Program-made: the position numbers and the translations under genes
Notes under the pieces: generated by a model
What the model saw: the letters and a program-made list of their open reading frames with translations, nothing else
Told to the model about the DNA's origin: nothing
The model's database searches: none
In this document: positions 44,676-52,058 of the stretch, piece after piece
Layout of the letters: every line of letters starts with the position of its first letter
How positions within the stretch are numbered: position 1 is the first letter of the stretch
DNA from: Pseudaquidulcibacter saccharophilus
GTDB taxonomy: Bacteria; Pseudomonadota; Alphaproteobacteria; Caulobacterales; Aquidulcibacteraceae
Reading direction: 5' to 3'
Length of the DNA: 64,000 bases
Assembly (NCBI RefSeq): GCF_019455445.1
Contig: NZ_JAHWUS010000001.1
Coordinates: 248,001 to 312,000, forward strand

Positions 44676-45698
44676 ATGACACAAAACGACCCTACCCCTA
44701 ATAATGAATCAACAGAGATTAAAGTATTCGATATCCCAACGCGCATGTTCCATTGGGCATTTGCGATTTCAATTGTAATGGCGTTTTCAATCGGTAAATT
44801 TGCCGATGATGACAGCCCAATTTATCCATTCCACATGTTTTTTGGCGCAATGGCAATTACCGCAGTATTGTTCCGCATCGTTTGGGGCATAATTGGCACC
44901 AAATATGCACGTTTTTCAGCGTTTAATTTAAACCCGTTTGCGCTTCCTGCTTATTTGAAAAGTGCGTTTGATAAAAATGCCCCTTCAAGTGCGAAACGTA
45001 ATCCGGCGTCATCAATTGCGGCAATTGCCATGATGATTTTCGGCATTATGATTCCGTTAAGCGGCTTTAAAATGCTTACTGCTGCAACCCGTGAACAGGG
45101 GCACCAATTCCACGAAATTCACGAAACTTTTGCAACCCTTATTATTCTTATCGCGCTTGTGCATATTGCGGGCGTAATTGTTTATAAAGTTGTAAAAGGT
45201 GAAAACCTTGGCCTTGCGATGCTTACTGGTAATAAAAAGGCCGCTGCGGGCGAAACCGGAATTTCCAATATTGCACCGGTTGCGGGCGTATTGCTTTTGA
45301 CCCTTCTTGGTGGATCTGCATTTGCACTTGCATCAAATTATAATGCACAGGCTGGCACTGTGAACGTATTTGGTAAAACCCTTCAGGTTGCTGAAAACGA
45401 AAAAGGCGAAGGCGAAGAAGGTGACGAGGCCGAAGAAGCCGGCGAAAAAGGCGAACGCGGCGAATCCAAAGCCGAGGAAGCCCGTGAACGTGGCGAAAAA
45501 GGCTCAAACGAAGCCGAAGAAGCACGCGAACATGAAGGTAAATCTGCCGCCAGCAATGCCGTTGTTATCGACACACTTTCTGGTCCGGTAACACTAGATT
45601 CAAAAAATACTAAAGCTTATAAAGAATCAGAAGCCGAAGAGCGCGAAGAACGCGAACGCGGCGAAAAAGATGAACGTAATGAGAAAAAATCAAAATAG
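44676..45698 (+). CDS. Cytochrome b561-type membrane protein with charged C-terminal tail
   Basis: A 340-residue protein. Four membrane helices (residues about 25-190) carry likely haem-ligand His in MFHWAFAIS, YPFHMFFGAM, HQFHEIHETFATL and LVHIAGVIVYK. A fifth hydrophobic stretch (~205-225) follows. The last ~110 residues are Glu/Lys/Arg-rich repeats such as GEKGERGES, AEEARERGEKG and EREERERGEKDERNEK. GGAGG precedes the ATG. The tail is unusual for the family. It is nine bases upstream of a LuxR-type gene. Confidence 0.85.
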   Translation: MTQNDPTPNNESTEIKVFDIPTRMFHWAFAISIVMAFSIGKFADDDSPIYPFHMFFGAMAITAVLFRIVWGIIGTKYARFSAFNLNPFALPAYLKSAFDKNAPSSAKRNPASSIAAIAMMIFGIMIPLSGFKMLTAATREQGHQFHEIHETFATLIILIALVHIAGVIVYKVVKGENLGLAMLTGNKKAAAGETGISNIAPVAGVLLLTLLGGSAFALASNYNAQAGTVNVFGKTLQVAENEKGEGEEGDEAEEAGEKGERGESKAEEARERGEKGSNEAEEAREHEGKSAASNAVVIDTLSGPVTLDSKNTKAYKESEAEEREERERGEKDERNEKKSK

Positions 45699-45706
45699 GC
45701 TTTGTA

Positions 45707-46207
45707 ATGCAATTTAAAGAACGTATGGCAATTATTCTGGCACTTGCGATAATTGCCATATCGCTCTCCCTTGATATCTTTAGTGATGTCAAAATGGGGG
45801 CGGCATGGTGGCACGTCGCCACAGAGGTTGTGGTGGCAATTATTGCGATAGGCGGAATTTTTCTTTTGCTTCGTAATAGTTTGCTTCTTAAAAATCGCCT
45901 CGATAAAGCGAGCGTTGAACTTGCCGCCGAAAAAAAGGATGCCGCCATTTGGCGTGAACGCGCAAGCCTCCATATCGAGGGTTTGTCAAAGGCAATCGAT
46001 GCGCAATTGAATGATTGGCAATTAACCCCAGCCGAAAAGGAAATCGCGCTTTTATTGCTAAAAGGTCTTAGCCTTAAAGAAATTGCTGGCATCCGCCATA
46101 CAAATGAGAAAACCGTCCGCTCACAGGCGACGATTATTTATCAGAAATCAGGTCTTGGTGGTCGTGCCGATTTATCGGCATTTTTCCTAGAGGACCTATT
46201 GAAATAA
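45707..46207 (+). CDS. Membrane-anchored LuxR-type regulator
   Basis: A 166-residue protein with two membrane helices (residues ~8-23 and ~35-57), a helical linker (KNRLDKASVELAAEKKDAA), then a LuxR/GerE helix-turn-helix (LTPAEKEIALLLLKGLSLKE, then KTVRSQATIIYQKSGL). The DNA-binding domain is cytoplasmic with no receiver. It starts eight bases after the cytochrome gene, so it may read the redox state of that protein; this is inference. Confidence 0.85.
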   Translation: MQFKERMAIILALAIIAISLSLDIFSDVKMGAAWWHVATEVVVAIIAIGGIFLLLRNSLLLKNRLDKASVELAAEKKDAAIWRERASLHIEGLSKAIDAQLNDWQLTPAEKEIALLLLKGLSLKEIAGIRHTNEKTVRSQATIIYQKSGLGGRADLSAFFLEDLLK

Positions 46208-46218
46208 ACCCAAACTTT

Positions 46219-46256
46219 AACCCCCTCTTTGGTGTAGCGTTGAGGGGGATTTTTTT
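46219..46256 (+). terminator. Terminator after cytochrome-LuxR pair
   Basis: CCCCCTC (46221-46227) and GAGGGGG (46242-46248) around a 14-base loop, then ATTTTTTTG. Confidence 0.85.
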
Positions 46257-46258
46257 GT

Positions 46259-46289
46259 AAAAAAGCCCTGCAATGCAGGGCTTTTTATT
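46259..46289. terminator. Bidirectional terminator between LuxR-type gene and phbB
   Basis: GCCCTGC (46265-46271) and GCAGGGC (46275-46281) with A6 before and T5 after. It can serve both strands, including phbB, whose stop is 27 bases away. Confidence 0.88.
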
Positions 46290-46315
46290 TATACGTTGCA
46301 GGCAAGCTGATGGTG

Positions 46316-47038
46316 TTATCCGTGCAAATATTGCGTGCCGTTTACCGAAATGGTTGCACCATTAATAAAGCCCTGATCTTCGACCAAGAACACCACAACG
46401 CGTCCGATTTCTTCGGCTTCACCCAAACGGCCAACCGGAATTTGCGAAACGATTTTTTGCAAAACCTCGGGGGCAATTGCGGTTACCATATCGGTGGCAA
46501 TATAGCCGGGGGCGATACAATTAACCGTAATGCCTTTGTTTGCACCCTCTTGTGCCAATGCTTTGGTAAAGCCAATAACACCTGCTTTGGCTGCGGAATA
46601 ATTTACTTGTCCCGCTTGTCCTTTTTGCCCATTAATCGATGAAATATTGACAATGCGCCCAAACCCACGTTCGCGCATACCCTCGATAACCGGGCGGGTG
46701 CAGTTGAAAAGGCTGTCTAAATCTGTGGCGATAACTTCGCGCCATTGTTCAGGCTTCATTTTGTGAAAGAAGCTATCACGGGTTATGCCGGCATTATTCA
46801 CCAACACCTCAACCGCACCGTGCTCTTCTGTGATTTTTGCCACCGCTTCGGCGCAAGATTGATGATCGGCAACGTCAAATTTAATAATATCGATGCCGGT
46901 TTTTTCTTTAAATGCTGCAGCTGCGTCATCGTTGCCGCCATAATTAGCGACCACTTTATAACCCGCATCACGCAGTGAGATTGATATTGCTTCCCCGATT
47001 CCACGGGTTCCGCCCGTTACCAGTGCCACTTTTGCCAT
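46316..47038 (-). CDS. phbB: Acetoacetyl-CoA reductase
   Basis: NADPH-dependent short-chain dehydrogenase that reduces acetoacetyl-CoA to 3-hydroxybutyryl-CoA for polyhydroxybutyrate. The 240-residue protein has TGGTRGIG, NNAGITRDSFFHKM, the catalytic Ser-Ile-Asn and YSAAKAG, and ends VNGTQYLHG, typical of PhaB. GGAGG stands before the ATG at 47038. No phaA or phaC is next to it. Confidence 0.92.
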   Translation of the reverse strand: MAKVALVTGGTRGIGEAISISLRDAGYKVVANYGGNDDAAAAFKEKTGIDIIKFDVADHQSCAEAVAKITEEHGAVEVLVNNAGITRDSFFHKMKPEQWREVIATDLDSLFNCTRPVIEGMRERGFGRIVNISSINGQKGQAGQVNYSAAKAGVIGFTKALAQEGANKGITVNCIAPGYIATDMVTAIAPEVLQKIVSQIPVGRLGEAEEIGRVVVFLVEDQGFINGATISVNGTQYLHG

Positions 47039-47159
47039 TTTTTCCTCCAAGTTATTATTGTTGAAAAAATTGTGCAGTAGCGAAATAAAAAAATCAATTC
47101 GCCTAAAGTATGATTACGATACTTTTTAGGTAAGATTGATATTTAATATAATAGGTGTG

Positions 47160-47642
47160 TTATTTTGGTAACTTTTTTGCTAACCTTGCGTCAACGGATT
47201 TTTGGCTTTCAAGACCAAACACAACGGTTTGTTGTGGATTTAGTTCTTTTAGGCTTGTGACAAAGCATTCATTTTTGCCGCCCCCGCCCAAAAGGTAAAA
47301 GCGTGAAAACTTATCAATGCCCATACCATCGGTTTTAGTAGCAAGTGAAACTGCCGATTGTGGATCACCCATGCCAAAACAATTTAGCGGGCCACGATAC
47401 CATTTTCCAAAGCCCTTGTTTAAATATAGAACATCCTGTCTGTCTTCACGGGTTACACGAAAACTATCAACCTGGCTTTCAAAAATTATGCGCGCTTCTG
47501 GTTGCTTATCAAGCTCTGCAACCGCCGCTTGGCGTTGGGCGATTGTTTCTGGTGTGGGCGGGGTTTGCGTTGTTGCGCATCCCGCACTTAATAATGCCAA
47601 TGAAATAATTGCAAATGTACCGAATTTAAAAGATTGTTTCAT
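47160..47642 (-). CDS. Predicted lipoprotein (possibly DUF6491-like)
   Basis: A 160-residue protein with a lipoprotein signal and lipobox LSAGC (Cys22). The mature part begins with a PTPETIAQRQAAVAELDKQP segment, then has two more Cys (PLNCFGMGD and NECFVTSLKEL) that could pair. The layout recalls DUF6491 proteins; the match is weak and I assign no function. It is monocistronic. Confidence 0.6.
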   Translation of the reverse strand: MKQSFKFGTFAIISLALLSAGCATTQTPPTPETIAQRQAAVAELDKQPEARIIFESQVDSFRVTREDRQDVLYLNKGFGKWYRGPLNCFGMGDPQSAVSLATKTDGMGIDKFSRFYLLGGGGKNECFVTSLKELNPQQTVVFGLESQKSVDARLAKKLPK

Positions 47643-47761
47643 TTTAAAATCTCTTTATTAAAACCATAAATTAAACTTAGTGGTTTTTGATAAAAAATCC
47701 ATATGTAAACCAATATATTGCAAATATTTAATTGCACACCATATTGTGGCAAAGGGTTATC

Positions 47762-48880
47762 ATGAGCGTGAATATACAAGGTTTTGTTGCAAACGGGTTT
47801 GAGGCGGTTTTAGAGCAATTTAAAGCCAATTTTGATCAGGGCCTTGAACATGGTGCAAGCCTTTGTGTGCAGCGGGCAGGCGAAACAATAGTTAACCTTT
47901 GGGGTGGTTATGCCGACCGTGCCAAAACCAATTTATGGCAAGAAAACTCGCTTGTACAATTCTTTTCGGCGACCAAGCCAATGTCGGCACTTGTACTTGG
48001 AATGCTGCAAGATAGGGGGTTCTTGAATTTTGACGACCCTATTTCCGATTTATGGTCAGAATTTACCCAACACGGTAAAGATATTACAATAGCCGAAGCT
48101 TTATCACATCAGTCTGGTGTTTGTGGTTTGGCAAAGCCAATGGAACAAACGGAATGGTTTGACCTTCACAAAATTGCCGAAAAAATCGCGGATGCCGAAC
48201 CATTATGGGAACCAAAGACCGCATCTGGTTATCACCCTATGACGCATGGTTATATTGCCAACGAATTAGTTTATCGGGTTTTAGGGCAGGATTTAGCAGA
48301 TGTTTTCGCGGCAGATATTGCCAGACCGCTTGATATTGAATTTTATATTGGCCTACCAGAAGAATTGCAAAACCGCTATGTACAATTCTTGCCGCCGCGC
48401 GAATTACCAGAAATGGGAAAAATAACCGAAATAAAGAAAATTGCCTTCCTTAAGAAATGGTCTGTTCCGCCACGTGTTGGTGTGGAGGCACTATCGGCAA
48501 AGATTCCATCCAACAATGGTTGCGGCACGACCAAGGCATTAGCAAGCCTTTACGGTGTTTATGCCAATGACGGCTATATAGAAGGGCAAGAAATTATTTC
48601 CAAATCAACCATGCAGGATATGACTAAAACCCGCATTCGTGGCGAAGATTTGGTTTTAAATCGCGAAATAGATTGGGCGGCCGGTGTAATGCGTAACACG
48701 ACATTGACCTTTGGGCCTGAACCAAAAACGCTTGGTCATGCGGGGCGCGGTGGTGCTTGTGGATTTGGTGATCCGGTGCGCAATATCTCTTTTGCCTACG
48801 CCCCATCACAGCACTCAAACGCAATCGTTGGCGATGTGCGCGCTAATGCCCTTATTACGGCTTTATATGGCTGCTTGTAA
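47762..48880 (+). CDS. Class C beta-lactamase-fold serine hydrolase (esterase-like)
   Basis: A 372-residue protein of the beta-lactamase/transpeptidase superfamily. The catalytic SxxK is in FFSATKPMSALV (about residue 70), the Tyr in SGYHPMTHGYI, and a GHAGRGG region replaces KTG. There is no signal peptide, and the type is closer to EstB-like esterases (YHPMT) than to resistance enzymes. ATG at 47762 is chosen over an upstream ATG. A terminator follows at 48922. Confidence 0.85.
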   Translation: MSVNIQGFVANGFEAVLEQFKANFDQGLEHGASLCVQRAGETIVNLWGGYADRAKTNLWQENSLVQFFSATKPMSALVLGMLQDRGFLNFDDPISDLWSEFTQHGKDITIAEALSHQSGVCGLAKPMEQTEWFDLHKIAEKIADAEPLWEPKTASGYHPMTHGYIANELVYRVLGQDLADVFAADIARPLDIEFYIGLPEELQNRYVQFLPPRELPEMGKITEIKKIAFLKKWSVPPRVGVEALSAKIPSNNGCGTTKALASLYGVYANDGYIEGQEIISKSTMQDMTKTRIRGEDLVLNREIDWAAGVMRNTTLTFGPEPKTLGHAGRGGACGFGDPVRNISFAYAPSQHSNAIVGDVRANALITALYGCL

Positions 48881-48921
48881 TAAAGCGCGCCAGTAATTTA
48901 TCAAAGCAATATGGAAATTTA

Positions 48922-48951
48922 AAAACCCGCAAAACATGGCGGGTTTTGTTA
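48922..48951 (+). terminator. Terminator after serine hydrolase gene
   Basis: AAAACCCGC (48922-48930) and GCGGGTTTT (48939-48947), then GTT. Confidence 0.85.
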
Positions 48952-49157
48952 CCTATTAGTAAATCATAATTTCGCCATATTTATTACCAAAAATTAACAC
49001 ATTTACGCCAAAAATGGACGTAGTATTTTAAAAAATTAACGATTTAGCCCTTTATTTATTAAATTTCTCTTGAAAAAATTAACCAATTGTTCTATATACG
49101 TTCATAGAAATGACAAAATTGTAGTTTACTCTTCATTCAAGAATCAGGGAGTTCGTT

Positions 49158-49373
49158 ATGAAAGCAGTGATCAACCCAAAATTTCCGCCAACGGATAAAC
49201 AAATTTCATATCTTGGAAAATTGACCGGCATTCGCGGCAAGATGCAGCTTGGTCGCTTTGTTGCCCGTCGTCTTGGCAAAATCAGCCCTGAGATTGGTGG
49301 CCCACTTTTGACTAAATTCGACTTTTCGCGGGCGATTGATGCCGAATTAAAAGAACGTACTTTGGTCAATTAA
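49158..49373 (+). CDS. Small basic protein, unknown function
   Basis: A 71-residue basic protein (MKAVINPKFPPTDKQISYLG at the start, LGRFVARRLGKISPEIGG in the middle). CAGGGAG lies nine bases before the ATG. It has no signal peptide or membrane helix. TDKQISYL and a C-terminal helix DFSRAIDAELK suggest a helical nucleic-acid or protein-binding module, but I do not recognise it. It stands alone between a terminator and the Crp/Fnr gene. Confidence 0.6.
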   Translation: MKAVINPKFPPTDKQISYLGKLTGIRGKMQLGRFVARRLGKISPEIGGPLLTKFDFSRAIDAELKERTLVN

Positions 49374-49434
49374 TAATCTAAACTCATATTGCCAAATTTT
49401 GTGTTCAAATTGGCAATTTGCGCTATAAAAAACT

Positions 49435-50046
49435 ATGGGCGCAGCAAATTCAGAAAACCCCCACATAATCCGTGTTAAAGCCGGAACCGTATTATTTAGC
49501 CCTGGGCAAGAATGTCAGGGCTTTGTAAAGGTGCATTCTGGGCGTATAAAAGTGTTCTTAACTGCTGAAAACGGGCGTGAAATAATTCTCTATCGGGTTG
49601 AACGAGGTGATATTTGCCTGCAAACCTTTGGGTGTTTGGTAAATCAACAGCTATATTCCGCAGAAGGTCGTGCCGAAAATGATGTGGAAATTGAAATCAT
49701 ACCCCGTCCAGAATTTAATCGCCTTATTGTAAGCGATACGGCTTTTCGTGATCAGGTCTTTTCCGCTGTTGCCGCAAGGTTTAAATATTTTGAATTTTTG
49801 ATTGAAACCGTCGCTTTATCATCGGTTGAGGTGCGTTTGGCGCGCATTTTACTTCGTCTTATGGATGATAATAAAAACGTACATGCCACACAAGAAATGC
49901 TGGCAAGTGAAATAGGCTCTGCGCGGGAGGTGGTAAGCCGACAATTAAATGTTTTTGCCGCCAAAGGGTTGGTAAAAATTATGCGCGGAAAAATTTTGCT
50001 AATTGCCCTTGAGAAAATTGAAAAAATCGCAAAGCAATCAGTTTGA
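49435..50046 (+). CDS. Crp/Fnr-family regulator with conserved Cys pair
   Basis: A 203-residue regulator. Residues about 10-125 form a cyclic-nucleotide-binding-like fold and residues about 140-195 the helix-turn-helix (ATQEMLASEIGSAREVVSRQ). It lacks the N-terminal Fe-S Cys cluster of Fnr but has two Cys in GDICLQTFGCLVN, a pattern I associate with redox- or sulfide-linked members of this superfamily. It lies just upstream of a DUF2892 gene, and a palindromic site sits between the two. Confidence 0.88.
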   Translation: MGAANSENPHIIRVKAGTVLFSPGQECQGFVKVHSGRIKVFLTAENGREIILYRVERGDICLQTFGCLVNQQLYSAEGRAENDVEIEIIPRPEFNRLIVSDTAFRDQVFSAVAARFKYFEFLIETVALSSVEVRLARILLRLMDDNKNVHATQEMLASEIGSAREVVSRQLNVFAAKGLVKIMRGKILLIALEKIEKIAKQSV

Positions 50047-50055
50047 TTAATTATG

Positions 50056-50070
50056 TGTGACAAAGTCACA
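50056..50070. promoter_or_regulatory. Palindromic operator TGTGACAAAGTCACA
   Basis: A perfect TGTGAC-N3-GTCACA dyad, ten bases after the Crp/Fnr stop and 62 before the DUF2892 start. It resembles a Crp/Fnr site with one base less spacing than the E. coli consensus, so the neighbouring regulator is the natural candidate to bind it. Confidence 0.6.
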
Positions 50071-50131
50071 GACGGCGCGCTTTTTAATGTGTATCTTTAT
50101 AACAGATTAAACGACATGAAAGGGAAATGTC

Positions 50132-50320
50132 ATGAAGTGCAATGAAGGAACAATTGACCGCGCATTAAGAGTGATTGTTGGTTTGGCTTTAATTTCTTTG
50201 GTTTTTGTTGGCCCAAAAACCATGTGGGGATTAATCGGTATTGTGCCATTGTTAACCGGTGCAATTGGTTTTTGCCCAGCATATACACTTATAGGTTTGA
50301 ATACTTGTAAGAAAAAATAA
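50132..50320 (+). CDS. DUF2892 (YgaP-type) small membrane protein, copy 1
   Basis: A 62-residue protein with two membrane helices and the family motif GFCPAYTLIGLNTC. The start MKCNEGTIDRALRVIVG is canonical, with AAAGGGAAA upstream. In YgaP this domain is joined to a rhodanese and linked to sulfide or sulfur handling. A second, divergent copy lies at 57043. It is likely controlled by the upstream Crp/Fnr gene. Confidence 0.9.
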   Translation: MKCNEGTIDRALRVIVGLALISLVFVGPKTMWGLIGIVPLLTGAIGFCPAYTLIGLNTCKKK

Positions 50321-50334
50321 TCTTGGATTGGCGG

Positions 50335-50514
50335 TTATTTTTTTGGTAAAATGACCGCCTGTGCCACGATATTGCAGCAAAGTGCCTGATTATAGGTTAT
50401 AGATGGGCTTCCATAAAGTTCATAACCATCTTTAAGGGCTTGTGATACACGTTCACAAAAGTTTTTGTCGTCTTTTCCGGTTAAAAGGCGATATTGTAAT
50501 TTTTCATCACTCAT
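50335..50514 (-). CDS. DUF1737 protein
   Basis: A 59-residue protein reading MSDEKLQYRLLTGKDD, then NFCERVSQALKDGYELYG and AQAVILPKK, which matches the small DUF1737 family (YRLLTGxDD...FCxRVxxALxxGYxLYGxP). It is cytoplasmic and of unknown function. It lies 12 bases downstream of ymdB on the same strand. Confidence 0.88.
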   Translation of the reverse strand: MSDEKLQYRLLTGKDDKNFCERVSQALKDGYELYGSPSITYNQALCCNIVAQAVILPKK

Positions 50515-50526
50515 AATTAATGCCCC

Positions 50527-51345
50527 TTAAATTGTTGGAATGGTTTCAACCAAACCTGTTCCAAATCTGATAGGTTCAATGCGGGTACAAAGACCGGTTT
50601 TATTATCAATTTCGGCATAAACCCCACATGCCATACCGCGCCCCGTTGCAGGTTCATGACGCATAAAGGGAAGGCGCACTGATTGTCGTCTTACCGAAAT
50701 TTCTTTGTTCATACCCAAAACACTATCATAATCGCCACACATGCCAAGATCGGTAATATACCCAGTGCCATGTTCCAAAATTCTTTGGTCTGCGGTGGGG
50801 ACGTGGGTATGCGTACCTACTACAAGGCTAACGCGGCCATCAAGGAAATGACCAATGCCTTGTTTTTCACCAGTAGCTTCAGCATGGACATCAACAATAA
50901 TGCAATCGGCGGCATCTTTTAACGGGCAGGCGGAAACTTCGCGTTCAAGCGCCGAATATGGGCAATCAAGGCTATCCATATAAAGGCGCCCCATGACGGA
51001 AACCACAAGGATGTTAAAGCCAGCGACATTAAATAATTGTGCGCCGCGTCCTGGTGGCTGGGTAAGTGGTGGGTAATTACATGCCCGAAGCATTCGGGTT
51101 TCGCGTTCAATCAAAGTAAGGTTTTCACGTTGATCCCATTCGTGATTGCCCAAAGTGATGCAATCAGCGCCGGCATCAAACAATTCGGTCGCAACTTTTT
51201 CATTGATACCAAAGCCGCCGGCAGAATTTTCGCCATTAATACAAACAAAATCGAGTTTTAAATTATCGCGGATGTTCTTTAGGCGGGATGATAAAATTTC
51301 CCGCCCCGAACGTCCAACAACATCACCAAAAAATGCAATCCGCAA
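50527..51345 (-). CDS. YmdB-family metallophosphoesterase
   Basis: A 272-residue member of the TIGR00282/YmdB phosphodiesterase family. Metal ligands appear in FFGDVVGRSGREIL, NGENSAGGFG, TLGNHEWDQ, DVHAEATGEK and VVGTHTHVPTADQRI. The Bacillus relative hydrolyses 2',3'-cAMP and affects biofilm; the role here is unknown. It follows the 5-formyl-THF cyclo-ligase gene by two bases, an arrangement common in alphaproteobacteria. Confidence 0.92.
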   Translation of the reverse strand: MRIAFFGDVVGRSGREILSSRLKNIRDNLKLDFVCINGENSAGGFGINEKVATELFDAGADCITLGNHEWDQRENLTLIERETRMLRACNYPPLTQPPGRGAQLFNVAGFNILVVSVMGRLYMDSLDCPYSALEREVSACPLKDAADCIIVDVHAEATGEKQGIGHFLDGRVSLVVGTHTHVPTADQRILEHGTGYITDLGMCGDYDSVLGMNKEISVRRQSVRLPFMRHEPATGRGMACGVYAEIDNKTGLCTRIEPIRFGTGLVETIPTI

Positions 51346-51347
51346 AA

Positions 51348-51932
51348 CTAAACACCAAATTTGAAACAGTTTTTGTCCGTAAGAACATAATCGAGTTTCT
51401 TATCATGCGCTTCAAACGGAATATTATCAATACTTTGTCCCGCAAAGCCCAAGCCAATTGTAATCAATTTACCTTTTTCTTTGCCAACGCTTATCGCCTT
51501 GTCATAATATCCGCCGCCATAGCCAAGACGATAACCATTTTTATCAAATGCCAAAAGCGGAACTAACATAATATTTGGGCGCACAATTTTGGCATCAAAG
51601 AGAGGTTCAAGCACCCCAAGAGAACCACTTTTTAATTCATCACCGAAATTATATTCATGGAAGTTAATTGAATTAGTAACCGTATTGAGGCGCGGCAAAC
51701 AAAGCTGCGCCCCTTTTTCTTCTAAGAAACGCATAAGCGGTAAGGGGTCGATTTCGTTTTGAATTGGCAGATAGCCCGCAACCACGCACGACGAACCGAT
51801 GAAAACCGGAAAGTTTTCAATCAAATTTTCGCCAGCTTTAGGCATTTCTTTATGTAAATCAGCACGCTTCTGTTTGTATAATTTACGCAGACCGGCTTTA
51901 AGTGTTTTTTGAGACATTAATAAAGTATTCAT
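51348..51932 (-). CDS. 5-formyltetrahydrofolate cyclo-ligase
   Basis: Converts 5-formyl-THF to methenyl-THF using ATP (YgfA/MTHFS family). The 194-residue protein has LVPLLAFDKNGYRLGYGGGY followed by YDK, the signature phosphate-binding segment. ATG at 51917 is an alternative start. I looked for a 6S RNA upstream, its usual partner in many proteobacteria, and did not see one in the short gap. Confidence 0.92.
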   Translation of the reverse strand: MNTLLMSQKTLKAGLRKLYKQKRADLHKEMPKAGENLIENFPVFIGSSCVVAGYLPIQNEIDPLPLMRFLEEKGAQLCLPRLNTVTNSINFHEYNFGDELKSGSLGVLEPLFDAKIVRPNIMLVPLLAFDKNGYRLGYGGGYYDKAISVGKEKGKLITIGLGFAGQSIDNIPFEAHDKKLDYVLTDKNCFKFGV

Positions 51933-52007
51933 TTTTTATCGCCCGCTTAATAGGCTTTTTAAAATGATTAGTAAACCATTATATGCTTTTCTAGACTAAA
52001 AGATGAA

Positions 52008-52041
52008 ACAAAACCCCGCAAATTGCTTGCGGGGTTTATTT
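52008..52041. terminator. Terminator after RND pump gene
   Basis: AAACCCCGCAA (52011-52021), loop ATTGC and TTGCGGGGTTT (52027-52037). On the minus strand it is followed by TGTTTC, 18 bases past the pump stop codon. Confidence 0.88.
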
Positions 52042-52058
52042 GAAGTTGAATTTATTGA

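Noticed and set aside
45370-45698. Coding-sequence repeats in the cytochrome tail as a minisatellite or CRISPR-like array
   Set aside because: The repeats are irregular, in frame and make a charged tail; no spacer-repeat structure.
47762-48880. An antibiotic-resistance beta-lactamase
   Set aside because: There is SxxK but no signal peptide and the other motifs fit esterase-like serine hydrolases better.
51933-52058. A 6S RNA upstream of the 5-formyl-THF cyclo-ligase gene
   Set aside because: The gap is too short and holds only a terminator hairpin; no long hairpin with a central bubble is visible.
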